Source of the DNA: Oenanthe sinensis
Taxonomy: Eukaryota > Streptophyta > Magnoliopsida > Apiales > Apiaceae
Direction of reading: 5' to 3'
Assembly (NCBI GenBank): GCA_028671895.1
Contig: CM053804.1
Coordinates: 2,485,001 to 2,549,000, forward strand
DNA: 64,000 nt
The position numbers and the translations under genes were made by a program. The notes under the pieces were generated by a model. It was given only the letters and a program-made list of their open reading frames with translations, was not told the DNA's origin and did not search any database. Below are positions 46,908 to 57,582 of the stretch, one piece after another (position 1 is the first letter of the stretch; each line of letters opens with the position of its first letter).

Positions 46908-48111
46908 GTTATTAGACAGTATGAGTGTTGCAGAAGGGGGGGGTTGAATGCAACTTGATAATTTATCACTTATTTTGCTAACAACAAACAAGAAGTAATA
47001 ATATCAAGTTAAGAATGCAATCAACAGTAAGCAAATAAAAGACAAGAGGTGTTTTACTTCAAAAATTAATTTTATTAAATTTTGTTGCTACAACTGACTG
47101 GAAGATGTTTTTAGCTTCAACAGATACAATAACAAGAGAAATGCTAATGTTTCTATGCTTGAGAAAAGTTAAGCTCAGTTGCATAAGGGAAAATGTTTGT
47201 GAGATATGTGTATTTATGCTAAAACACATACCTCACTTACAAATGTACTTTCCCTTACTTTCTGGACAATACTTGAAATAGAAACTCCATTTTTTCTTCT
47301 TAAATTTGTCTTCATTCTATTTGTAGATAAAGTTACTCTGGGAGGATTTGACATTCTTGACTCCACAAGCAAGCTTCATCTTTTTGCTTGCTTTATCTCA
47401 AGTTGCAGTAGTAGACTTGACAGACTAGGTAGAGTTGTCAAGATCAATCAATGAAAGAACTTTACCTAGTCTGCTTCTTGAAACAGACTGTCAGCTTCAC
47501 CAAAAGGTTACTGTCAACCTTTAGCTTCTCTTTGGTGACAGCATCTTTGATTCTGCATACTTTATTGTCAGGCTTGTCAGTCTTCTAAAACATGTTGTCG
47601 TCCAAAGATACTGTCAACTATCCCGCCAAACATGCGGTCAACTATCCCCGCTAAAGCTACTGTCAGGAAATTTGTTGTCTTCGATTCTTCAATCTCCGCT
47701 AAGTTTACTGTCAAGGAATAGTTGTTGTCATTAAAACTTGTTGTCTTAGAATCTTCATTCTCTGGCAAGTTTACTGTCACAGAATATTTGTTGTCGCCTG
47801 TTCCAAAAGGTGTTGTCACTTGAATATGTTGTCGTAGGCTTCAGTTTGTAGAATGTTACTGTCAATGATTTGATCCATGTTGTGCATGAACACTTTGTGA
47901 ACTTCTACTTCATAGATCATTTATTACATTTATACAAGACAGTAACTATTGATACTTACTGTCACCTACTTGACTTTTTGTTCATCCTATTACAAGTGAC
48001 ATTTTAAACATACTATCAATATGTATATTACAGTATATTTTACTTAGATAATTATTAATTGATCTAAGTAATTATTAGTTGATTATATTGATAGTTCCAC
48101 AATCCCTAACA
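46908..48111 (-). mobile_element. SIRE-like copia 5' LTR
   Basis: On the minus strand it starts TGTTAGGGATTGTGG at 48111 and ends next to the PBS. A C-run (ttcaaccccccc) lies about 30 bases before the end, as in other SIRE-type LTRs. The region 47440-48010 is packed with 'actgtcaa', 'ttgttgtc' and 'tgacagta' variants. Confidence 0.8.
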
Positions 48112-48630
48112 AACGACTTGACGGTGACACATTTTTCATATATGCTAACACTTATAGATGCACTCAAAGAATGTTTACAAATAATTACAAAAATTACTCG
48201 AAAAATCTCCATACTTAAAACAATCCATAGACATATTCTTTATGCCTATCCTACTTAATGAATGCAACATTCATAAATGTATACAATACAGCGAGATACT
48301 ACAAAATACATATTGTAGACGAATAATGAAAATTCACCAATAGACGATAGCAACACAAACTCAAAGTGATAGATAGATTAATGAGAGTAATATGACATGA
48401 AGGATGTCTATTAGAAATTTCTAGAATCACGAATGAAAAATCCAATGGTCCCCCATCATGAGAGACGAAACAAGGACTAAGATCCAAAACCAACAATACG
48501 AAAACCAACGTCAAGAGGGACAAGCTCGACAGAGTTCAGAATTAAAAGTACTAGATGAAATAAAAACAACAAAGGGAAATAACCAACTACTCCTCGTCAC
48601 TCTCATTGTCATCTTGAACATTCCTTGCAA

Positions 48631-50835
48631 TCACAGAAAAACCACCGACTGCTGCATTACCTCCATCATCGCTAGGGTTGACAAGATCATCTGGATACGC
48701 TTTGTTATAAATCCTGACAGCCTCGTCAATGTCTTTGTCATGCATTTCCCATGATGGAACTCTAGCATAGTTTCGACGCGAGACTTCATAATACCTTGAG
48801 TGAGTGTATCCTTAGTCTCTTGCAGAAACGTACCTTCAGTTTCTTCAACTTTAGTAGCAAAAATGGTGAGTTCATTGCTCATATCGTTCGTCTCTTTGTG
48901 GGCCATGAACACCTGTTCCTGCAAAATGCAAATCTTCTCCTGGCAACTGGAGTGTTCCAATTTCAACTCAGCCATTTCATTAGAAAATTTGCGGTAGGAA
49001 GCATGTGACAGTATCATGGCTTGAAATGCCTATAACAAGAACAAAAAGAAAGACCACAATATGGTCATCAGAAGTGAAATAAAAGAAAAACGAATACAAA
49101 GTACAAGGATTGAACAAAACTTACATGGAAAGAATGCCCAACAGCTTCGACCATTATTTAGTCGACGTTCTTAGAATCATGACCACTAACCGTCTCGAGT
49201 AACAGAAGAGGGGCCAACATATGAACCAATGATCTAGGTTCAGTATTGACACTGTATCTATGGAGATCATGCCATTTCTAGTCGTCAACAACTATCTCTG
49301 GTGTGGCATCCATCATAGTAAGAAGAGGTGGTGGAACTACCACTTTGGCTTTCTTCGATTGGGTGCTCGAGGAACTGGATATTTTACAGGAACTCTTGGG
49401 AGTTTCACTCCCCGATTCACGTGCACGCTTCTGAAACAACTCATTTCCTGACATCTCAAGAGCACGGATAACAGGACGCTTGTACTCTTAATCATGAATT
49501 GGAAAAAGAATCTGTATGATGAAAATAAATAGCAGTACTAGTAACAACTGAAATATACCTTTGATGAATTGATGACCAGAATTAGCCATCCTCTCAGTTT
49601 TAGGAGTACCAGCTGAATCAGAGGAAATATCATCAATTTGAGTGTCCAAAGGTGCGATGACAATTCCCTTGCCTTTGTCTTTCATAGCAGCAGTGCTCCT
49701 AGTAGCCCTGGAGTGGGATTCAGACCCACCAACATCCTTTCTGGCAGCAAATTTGAGGAGCAGTTTGCCAGCGAAAGCTGCTGTGTCAACGAGAGCAGAA
49801 TGTCAAATTGGACGATCGGTACAATTTGGCCAAACTCTGTGACCCAAAGGCAATGCCAAGATTTCACCAACTATCTTAGCAGCCTTGACATCGTCAATGG
49901 CTAACTCAGCACTGCAATCTAAAATGATGAAAGTACAACTCAAATAACATACATTTCAATAACATGAAGAAAAACAATTAACGAAAGGTATCAAGTGCAA
50001 AAGACATAGGCCCCTCCAAGTCATGATAATGACGTAGACAACAGAAGTTAAATAAAAAGAAAATATGTACAATACGGAGTACGGTATAACCTTGATTCAG
50101 TAATACGACAAGGAATAAACAACAATGTATGAGTACGACTGTAAGGGGAAATACATCATACATGTGGTGTCATAACAAAAGTTAGAATTGAATCAAAATA
50201 AAAGTATGACATAAACTAACAAGGTAATAGAAATTACCATCTCTGTTCCATTCCTCGCGGAGGTAGGAAGAATGGTCCCCGAGTGATGCTTTCTCGACAT
50301 AAAAGAAATTATTCTTCCAACCACGATCATGCACGTAGTCCAAGTTCAAGATCAATGGTGTTCTCTTTTTACGACCAACCAACCCATAAAGGCCACCATT
50401 AAACTTTTTTTCCTGGTAAGAGTATGTAACGACTGAGAGATCAATTCCAAGTTTGTGTTTGTCCTCGATAACATCTAAAGAAGCCAAAATTCTCCATGCC
50501 GAGGGCATCACTTGAGATGGGGAGATGTCCAGAGTCCTAATGAAATCAGTAACAAGCTTCGTAAATGGAAAAGATATACCAATTTCAAATGGATAATTGT
50601 AAAAACAAATCCACCCGGGAGCGTGGAAGTCGGAAAAAATCCCTTCGTCAGGGATGACAAGCACCATATTAGAATCCGACTTGAACAACAAAGTCGTGTC
50701 TACAACACTATCAGACGACTTCGAACTAGAGTTGGTGCTTTTGAAATCAAGAATACCAGTCACCGTCCAATTTGGCTTCCCCGTCGCGGCAACTCCTACA
50801 GGTTTGCTACTATTCTTAATGCCTTTTTTCGCCAT
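48631..50835 (-). pseudogene. Spliced antisense ORF of the Tat-like gypsy element (four exons)
   Basis: Exons on the minus strand are 50835-50238, 49918-49559, 49486-49125 and 49029-48631. Every junction has GT...AG (G|GTAATT, G|GTATAT, T|GTAAGT; acceptors TTTTAG, TTAAG, TTATAG) and the codon phases agree (1, 1, 0). Spliced length is 1719 nt, 572 codons before the stop. Exon 1 carries the gypsy-associated domain like Pfam Transposase_28 (GWICFYNYPFEIGISFPF, LVTDFIRTLDISPSQVMPSAWR). Exon 2 has CSAELAIDDVKAAKIVGEIL. Exon 4 is a coiled coil (FSNEMAELKLEHSSCQEKICILQEQ). In-frame stops at 49803-49805 (TGA), 49278-49280 (TAG) and 49158-49160 (TAA) make it a pseudogene. Its function in living elements is unknown. 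Confidence 0.82.
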
Positions 50836-51035
50836 TAATTGATGAGGGGTTTGGTGGAGTTGAGAGATTGAGGGATGAATGTATTGTTAGAGCGTGATTG
50901 AAGCCCTAATTGATGGAAAATTAAATAAATGAGAAAGGAAGTGTTTGGGTAATTATGAAATACATATATGATATGTATGTATAGTTATTTTACATGCAAT
51001 AGAAGTAGTGGAAGACAAGTACAATACCCAAGAGC

Positions 51036-51075
51036 AATCTCATTGGGCAGTTGGGACACTTACCCCAATGAGATT
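51036..51075. other. Hairpin just upstream of the gypsy 3' LTR
   Basis: AATCTCATTGGG at 51036-51047 pairs perfectly with CCCAATGAGATT at 51064-51075 around a 16-base loop. It sits 9 bases before the LTR, where the polypurine tract should be; the purine stretch 'gagattaggga' overlaps its right arm. Confidence 0.75.
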
Positions 51076-51084
51076 AGGGACTAA

Positions 51085-51876
51085 TGTTATAACCAGATTT
51101 TACTGGTATTGTTCTATATCGACGAGTGGCAACGTGGTTGACGACCAGACGGGTGAACCGACGAGTATGCATTGTTTGGACGACCAACGAGCTATTTGAA
51201 TATATTTATTAATAATATTTAATAAATAATTCAATATTAGTTGAATTATTTAATTGTATATAGATAATTATCAATTACGTTGATAATTAACCAAGATCTA
51301 TTAAAATAGGAATTATTAACAAGTCGATGAGTGGACCAAGTCATGACGGGTAAGGCAGAATGCACTCGACGGGTGAAAATTTAGGCAGAGATAAGATTTC
51401 TATCTCAACAACTATTCAAACACATAAAGAGATAAGGAGGTGATCCTAAAATTCAAGGAACGTGACCAGAAGTTCTAGCATGGAAATAGGATCGTGGAGA
51501 ATAACAAAAATGGATTATAAATATGATTAAGGGGATATACAACAGCAGGAGGATACGCACAATACGTAACCCGACGAGTAGCTGCTGCACAACCGACGAG
51601 TAGCAGTTATATGTATTTTTATTCATTCCAAATACTTGTAATCGATCTAAAACAACATTACAGTGGATATTCTTGACTGGGCACACCCCACCCGCGGTTT
51701 TTATCCCTTTACTAGGGTTTTCCGTGTCACCAAAATTTTCTCTCGTCTTTATTTATTTTCAGTCGTCGAACAACTTTTTCTTATTATTTCTACTCATCCG
51801 AATACTAAATTGCAGATTAGAAACAAATACACAATTAAAGAACTTAGTTATTAACCCATCAAATTTTGGCAAAAAC
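51085..51876 (+). mobile_element. Gypsy 3' LTR
   Basis: Starts TGTTATAACCAGATT, similar throughout to the 5' LTR, and ends ...GGCAAAAAC with the last bases altered. It has a 22-base stretch near 51746-51767 absent from the 5' LTR and lacks one 'gacgagtagttgctgcatagc' repeat. A CTAT flank occurs at both outer ends (34460-34463 and 51876-51879), a possible partial target duplication. Confidence 0.88.
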
Positions 51877-51959
51877 TATACATACATATTACATATTTAC
51901 ATGCATGCACCATGTCTGAATAATTTTACATATTCACTTATAAATTCCTATGCAAGTAC

Positions 51960-52056
51960 TAGAATCTCTCTCTCTCTCTCAGTCTGTGACACACATAGTA
52001 TATAGGGTTGCTAGGTAATTACATGAGTTTTTGTGGAATATATTTGAAGGAACGAC
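51960..52056 (+). promoter_or_regulatory. Putative core promoter of the small basic ORF
   Basis: A CT run (tctctctctctctc, a Y-patch-like element of plant promoters) near 51965 is followed by AGTATATAGGG near 51996 and then the start codon. The distances suit a short leader. Confidence 0.35.
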
Positions 52057-52317
52057 ATGAGGTACACAGACATGGAGAAGAGGCAACTTTTTTTTAGAAG
52101 CTACACTTTTTCGAGAAAGCAGAGTTTTTCGGATAAAATCAAGAAAATATTTTTTCGGGTAAAGAAAGCTATAAGAATCAGACTCAGATCTGCCAAGAAA
52201 CTCCGGAAGATTATATGGCTTAGGCTTCAACAAGGCTGCTTCTGTTTTACTAGCAGAAAACAAAGATTTCTTTTCATTCATTACAGGAAAAATACTTGTA
52301 CTTTCTTATGCAGGTAG
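52057..52317 (+). CDS. Small basic protein, unknown function
   Basis: 86 codons, single exon: MRYTDMEKRQLFFRSYTF, then a K/R-rich helix-like core (KIKKIFFRVKKAIRIRLRSAKKLRK) and an aromatic, cysteine-containing tail. A second ATG at 52072 (MEKRQL) is an equally good start. It has no signal peptide; nuclear or RNA/DNA contact is possible from the charge, but this is a guess. It lies outside the gypsy element, has a plausible promoter, and is followed by repeat unit C, then by another short basic ORF at 54943. I do not recognise the family. It could still be a chance ORF. Confidence 0.4.
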   Translation: MRYTDMEKRQLFFRSYTFSRKQSFSDKIKKIFFRVKKAIRIRLRSAKKLRKIIWLRLQQGCFCFTSRKQRFLFIHYRKNTCTFLCR

Positions 52318-52431
52318 GAGTGTTTTGTTGTTAGAATTAAGGACGGTTTAATTCATGAATGAATGTCTTGTATGTTACTATTTTTTGTGCATGAGAACAA
52401 AAATTAGACATGCAGACCTCATATATATATA

Positions 52432-53379
52432 TGATGGGTCCATATTTAATACATCTTTAATACCTATTTTATGTTTGTTTTTTGTAATTATATTAGTTAT
52501 TAATTATTTTTATTTTGTTTTATAAGAAATTAATTAAAATCAGAATTGTAGTAGAAAAAGGAGAAGGAAGGAGTTGGAATTACTTGGAGGCAAAGCAATT
52601 AGAGGAAAAATGGAATGCTTGTTGGAGAAGAAAAAGGAATGGAAGAAAATATTTTAGAATTCAATTTGTAATAGATATAGAAGACCTACATTATTTCTCC
52701 TATATATATGGATCTCCTCTCTTGTATTTGAGGACCAAGACCACGAACCTTAACTTTAATTTTAGTTTTCAATAATTAGGAGTAGGAGTAGGGTACTTTT
52801 ATTTTCTTGTTCTTTCAATACAAACAAGTTTTTATATCTCAAATACTTTTTCTGTTATTCGTTATTTGCATGTCTTATATTAGTTGCTTTGTTTTCTTCT
52901 TCGAGCATGTCTAGCTAATTCTCTAGCCCTAGGATGAAGGTGAATTTAGTTGATTATTTTTAGTATTTGTTTGTTCCTATTATTTGATTCTCATTTTTTT
53001 TTTGGTGCTTAACTGTTTGATTAACAAAGTGATTTTGATATATTATTGTTACCGAATTTATTTTTCATAGCCTATGCTTGCTCCATGAAATTTTGATGGG
53101 TTATTGTTAGATAATAAGTTTTATAGTATATGTTTGTCTCGTTAATTGATATTTATTTGTTGAAGAAAGAGAATTGATTTTTAGGGCAAGTTGGATATTA
53201 ATTGTGATTAATTGATAGATTCGGATTCCAAGGTTTTCCATATTTATTTGATCATATTTGTTTATTAGGTTAAAACTCTCATCTCAACATTATTTGTCTT
53301 CCTGATTTATTTATTAGGGTTTGGAAATTTCATAGTCTCTGATGGATCTGTGGTGTGCTTGCAGTATTTTTACACATCA
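52432..53379. mobile_element. Solo LTR candidate in unit C
   Basis: 948 bp absent from units A/B, with TGATG...CATCA termini and ATATA on both sides. The interior has a TATA-like 'ctatatatatgg' near 52700 and T-rich sequence, as in LTRs, and no gene. Because the target is itself an AT repeat, the duplication is weak evidence. The 86-codon ORF at 52515-52775 is within it. Confidence 0.6.
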
Positions 53380-54278
53380 ATATATATAACAGAGTGGTTG
53401 ATCTTTTAACAAATTAGACAACGACTTCTACATATAAGTCCAGTTATACCTCCATCTCCCAACATCATCATATTTGTCCATAGTCCTCACTCCTGAGTCC
53501 TTAAAATCAAGAATGACTAAAAGACCCTGCTAGTATTGAAAAATCTTAGAAATTCAATGTCGAATTTCTTTTGAAGGCAGTATAAAGAAAATTTTAAGCC
53601 CCGGATGATCTTAAGAAATCGGTGAAAATTTTAATATTATACATTTGAGTCCGGACTGTCAAAATGTTCTGATTTCGTAACAGGGAGAGAGCGTGTCATC
53701 ATTACCACGCATACACAATGTGCGTGTCATCATTACCACGCATACACAATGTGCGTGTCAATCAAGCAGAACGTGCATGGGATGCAGCTAATATACTGAG
53801 CAAAAATTATTGAACTTATGCCTAACATGCACCCTAATCATTGCATTTGTCACAAGATTATTCAACACATTAACACTAACTAAACATACATTATCACTAA
53901 AAGAAACAAAACGTGACGGTTGGTTTATTTGTTAGTTAGGCTGTATTAGTCGTAGTATGCATAGTTGCATACACAAAACTGTATATATTAATCTTAAAAA
54001 CACTGTTGTTCAATAATTAGCTGGTTGTAAGTATTATTAGTAGGTTGATTAGAATGTGTAGATGCGCCACTAATTGATTTGTTGTATTAAGTAGTCTTCT
54101 TGATCATTAAGAAAATGTCATTAGTGGTACTATATAGTCCTAATCAATCAATAAATTCCATTATTTGTATGTAGTCCCCTTCTCCATGTACAATGTATTG
54201 TGTTTTAATATGGTATTAGTCATGTGACAAGAATTCTAATCAAACAAAGGTAATCTTAAGATTTTTTTGATAATTTTA

Positions 54279-54491
54279 CTAAATTTTGCAAGTAATTAAC
54301 TTACAGATTCTCCATATGCTTTCTACAAGTTCTCTTTTTAACCACTCCATTTGTTCTACATGACTACATCCCTCTCTGTCCCCACTCCCCCTCTCCCTCT
54401 TATTATATGACTCATCTTGCAAAAAAATTGATTGACGATTAGATTTTGAGTACAAATGATTACACCCTGGTGGAGCACAAACGAGCAACAA
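54279..54491 (-). pseudogene. Exon-like open frame in unit C
   Basis: 70 codons that match the unit B frame almost residue for residue (CNHLYSKSNR, ERERGSGDRE-type KRERGSGDREGC, WLKRELVESIWRI), again followed by AATCT|GTAAGT. It stays open in both copies in spite of substitutions. Family unknown. Confidence 0.35.
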
Positions 54492-54942
54492 GTTGCCTCA
54501 TTACCCTTTCTGGATGTTGAAACATGTCATCTTAAAGGCCGTATCCATAGGCCTGATTCATAACATTACTAAATTGAACTTGATTGCCTTGAATTTGCAG
54601 AATTTAACACATTGAATGTCTATATGAACAGATGAAATATATTTAATGTTGGGAATGATGAACCCTGTAGACAAATTATAACAGTAACGAAGTAAAATTC
54701 TCAGTTTAAAAAAAAAGCTATAACCTAAGTTTGGATCATTGAAGCATCGAGATGAACTGTGACACTCAAGAATTGAAAATTCAACAGGCTGAATTTGGTT
54801 GAATTATTGTCGTTATTTAAAACATATTATTTGATCCGGACCCTATACATATTATTAATATTAATGATCACTGCACCTAACCTCCTACATATATACACAA
54901 TCCTTATACAGTTAAACCTCATCATTATACATATATACTTGC

Positions 54943-55344
54943 TTGACAGAAACTGTAACCTTATTTCTAAGGAACCACGATATGCTCAAAGATAAGCAGT
55001 GCATTTGTTACAAGAAACTGAGCTATCTGGATGAGAAGATGGCTCGGCCTAGAAGGCGATGGTCAAGAAAAATGAACATTAAGCTGAAGGGGATTCGGAT
55101 AACTGGCCCTAAGAGGTTCAAGTGGAAGTCATTTTCTATTGTTATGTGGCCAAGAAAAATTGCACAGATTTATTCAGATATAGTTGACAAGATTTTGAAG
55201 ATGGATGGTACATATCCTCGAATTATATTCTCTTCTCAGTTAGGATTTCCAATTCTTTCTCATCCAACAGCTGAATGCAGAAGAAATAGCTTGTGTTTTT
55301 GGAGAAAAAAAAGACCTCTGAATCCTACTGCTTTGAGTATATAA
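54943..55344 (+). CDS. Small basic protein, plant-specific uncharacterised family (likely)
   Basis: 133 codons from the first ATG. Internal ATGs at 54982 and 55039 are possible, the last giving MARPRRRWSRKMNIKLKG. The core reads RITGPKRFKWKSFSIVMWPRKIAQIYSDIVDKILKMDGTYPRIIFSSQLGFPILSHPT, then a basic end. The pattern of an amphipathic 'PRKIA.IY..IVD.I' helix followed by 'IIFS.Q.G.P.LSHP' looks like a conserved short plant protein family, but I cannot name it with confidence. It has no signal peptide and no splice sites are needed. The neighbour upstream is another short basic ORF beyond repeat unit C. Confidence 0.6.
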   Translation: MTETVTLFLRNHDMLKDKQCICYKKLSYLDEKMARPRRRWSRKMNIKLKGIRITGPKRFKWKSFSIVMWPRKIAQIYSDIVDKILKMDGTYPRIIFSSQLGFPILSHPTAECRRNSLCFWRKKRPLNPTALSI

Positions 55345-55995
55345 AAGCATTTTTCCCTCTGTTTCAAATAAGAGGGATGTGATTGATTATTAATTTTGAG
55401 TATATTTTCAGAGGCATTTACTGTATATAACAATGTTCTTTCAAAGGCTTGTTTAGTTGTTTTAGGACTGCGAATGGAATAAGGTACAGATTAATATGAT
55501 AAGTGTTCACATATACTAATTGTTCCAGCTGTTTTAATGGTTAATGAATAAAAATTTTCACGAAAACAGCTTCTCAGGGTAGGGCATGGTCTGTGTACAT
55601 AACATTTTTCAAAATTTATTTTGAGTTTCCGAGTTGGATATTTTTCGATTGGCTTATCTCTCTAACATTTGACTGAAGTACTCAAGTATGATTTTCTAAC
55701 CCTGTAGTCTAGTTAATACCCCTTCTCTTGGTAACAAGAGAGTGTTTAAGTATTTAAATTCATATAATTGACCATTACCAAAAGAAAACATAAAATTTAT
55801 ACACATAAAACATGAATCCTGTGAAATTATAAAACTCTGATAGCTTTTCCATATATTAGGCTGAAAAAAAAAACCAAAGATAGTAAGCTCACAGATGAAT
55901 GAAATGTTCTCCAAACAATTACAAGTAATCTGATAATCACAATACATACAAAAGTTGACATAAATTACCAGACAAAAAAACAATATATAAAATCA

Positions 55996-56316
55996 TCAGC
56001 ATTGAGAAAGTCCAGCCAAACCATGTCTGGAAGCAAAGCTTGTCATCAGCAGCACATAAGAGTCCTTAACACTGAACTGAGGCCTAAACATATGTCCTAA
56101 TTTAACCTTTAGACAAATCTTCTTCCCCTTTTTGGCAAAAAATCGATATTTTGCAAGTACTTTTCCATTTCCTTCACAAATTTCTGGCTCTTCTTTGATC
56201 GTCGCAAGCTTTGCCTTGAGTATTTCTTCAATTTCCATTCGCGGCTCAAGGTACTGCATCGTTTTCTTACTTTTACAAGGCACTATGCACCACATTTTTC
56301 GGCTTCCCCTTCTCAT
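55996..56316 (-). CDS. Small basic protein, unknown function
   Basis: 106 codons: MRRGSRKMWCIVPCKSKK, an acidic middle (EPRMEIEEILKAKLATIKEEPEIC), a basic stretch (KVLAKYRFFAKKGKKICLKVKLGHMF) and the end SFASRHGLAGLSQC. The arrangement and lack of low complexity look genuinely coding. It is convergent with the gene at 54943 and about 650 bases away. I do not recognise a domain. The start codon chosen is the only ATG before the conserved-looking basic N-terminus. Confidence 0.55.
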   Translation of the reverse strand: MRRGSRKMWCIVPCKSKKTMQYLEPRMEIEEILKAKLATIKEEPEICEGNGKVLAKYRFFAKKGKKICLKVKLGHMFRPQFSVKDSYVLLMTSFASRHGLAGLSQC

Positions 56317-57582
56317 TTCTCAGATGTGTAAATGACAAATAACATGAATTTGAAGCATGTATATATATTGGGAAAATGTACTATGATATGATGAGAAGGG
56401 GCCATTGAGGACTATTTTTTTTAAAGTAAGATGAGTGATTTTGCTTCTTTACAACATGGTTTGATCATCAAAGCTTAAGATACCTTTTATCTTTAAATCA
56501 AACCAAACCACACCATATCATAATAACAATTTTTCAGTGACTTCACAAGTTTTCAATGTAGCTCTTATTAGTTAAATTACTCTTCTAAACTATATGCAAG
56601 TGTATACTAAAGAAATCAAACTACTATCTGCCTCAATTCTTTGATGATTGTGGTACCTTATAACATAATTAATAAGTAATCATCATGAACTTCAAAACCT
56701 TTTTCTTGTTAATTAACAATATGTATGATGCACAAGTGTGTCTGCATGTGTGTATAATTGCATACAGAATTCTCCTTCTATAATCTATAATATGTCGACT
56801 GCCAAAGTTAGATGACAACACCTCGTCTCCGTTATAAAATTGTGACTTGTATCTTGTTATATTTTATAATTTGTCGTAATGGTCAAGTATTTACTTATCT
56901 ATCCGTCAAATTTTGGAAAATCTTGGATTGGAAGATTCGAACCGTGAAACAACATTTTGAACAAGTTTGCCTCGGGGCCTTTTTCTTATTGTAGAAGGGT
57001 GATGAGGAAGTTTAGTGCATGACCCCAACCTTAAATATGGAAAATAGAATGAGATCTTTTTTTTTTTCCGTGAACACAAATTTTCACTTTTTTGTCAAAA
57101 AGTTTAAGATCGATTCTTGAATTTAATTCTAATAGCTGGACAAGATTTGTAATTTGTGATCGCGATAGAATATGATTATATTCTTATGGTATTTTAAATT
57201 TGAGAAATTCTATCATATATAGTAGAATACTTCTCTATAGAATGGTGTGTCACATCAAACAATCGTCCCCAAAGTCTTAGTTGAACAGATACTAATGAGT
57301 ATTTTTAGACTTAATCAAAAAAAAACATATAAGTTCCACCAAAATTTATTATATTGTGGTCGTTTGGGTTCCTTAAATTTAAAATAAGTTACTTATTTCA
57401 TTTTTTTTTACATATTTTCATATTTTTTTTAAAGGTAAATATTTATTTTAGAATTTTAAAACCAAATATTATTTTCAAAATAAAAAATAAGTTACTTATT
57501 TTCAGAAAAAATACATACGTACTTACTTTTTTCCGGAAATAAGGGCTTATTTCTGGAAAAAAATGATTGCCAAATAGGGTTA
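56317..57582. other. Intergenic stretch
   Basis: AT-rich, with no convincing gene. It would hold the promoter of the minus-strand ORF at 55996-56316. The 60-codon open stretches at 56812 and 57354 are AT-biased and unsupported. Confidence 0.5.

Larger units (their letters stand above)
36185..48111 (-). mobile_element. SIRE/Maximus-like copia with long extra 3' ORF
   Basis: On the minus strand: LTR, PBS, gag with two CCHC regions, protease, integrase, RT, RNase H, a 0.75-kb spacer, then a further ORF of about 4 kb. Only the 5' LTR is present; the 3' end is lost at the scrambled junction near 36184. A large sense-orientation ORF after pol is known for the SIRE/Maximus (Agrovirus) lineage. All genes carry stops or frameshifts. 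Confidence 0.88.
34464..51876 (+). mobile_element. Tat-like Ty3/gypsy element lacking pol, interrupted by a copia
   Basis: Two direct LTRs of about 790 bp flank a PBS, a gag remnant, and a spliced ORF on the opposite strand near the 3' LTR. That arrangement is known for Tat-lineage gypsy elements. No protease, RT, RNase H or gypsy integrase is visible. Gag stops at 36128, and a minus-strand copia fills 36185-48111. Whether pol was lost by deletion or was never present in this subfamily cannot be decided here. Confidence 0.85.
52365..54614. repeat. Repeat unit C, interrupted by a solo LTR
   Basis: 52365-52431 matches the tail of unit A (32327-32395), and 53385-54614 matches 32396-33612, that is the end of A plus unit B. 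The two halves were contiguous before the insertion at 52432. It contains a private tandem duplication near 53697-53756 ('gcgtgtcatcattaccacgc' twice). Confidence 0.85.

Noticed and set aside
52057..52317. Small basic ORF as a DVL/RTFL peptide
   Set aside because: The conserved DVL C-terminal pattern of Arg, Cys and Trp residues is not present.
52515..52775. 86-codon plus-strand ORF
   Set aside because: It lies inside the solo LTR candidate and is AT/purine-rich; no support as a gene.
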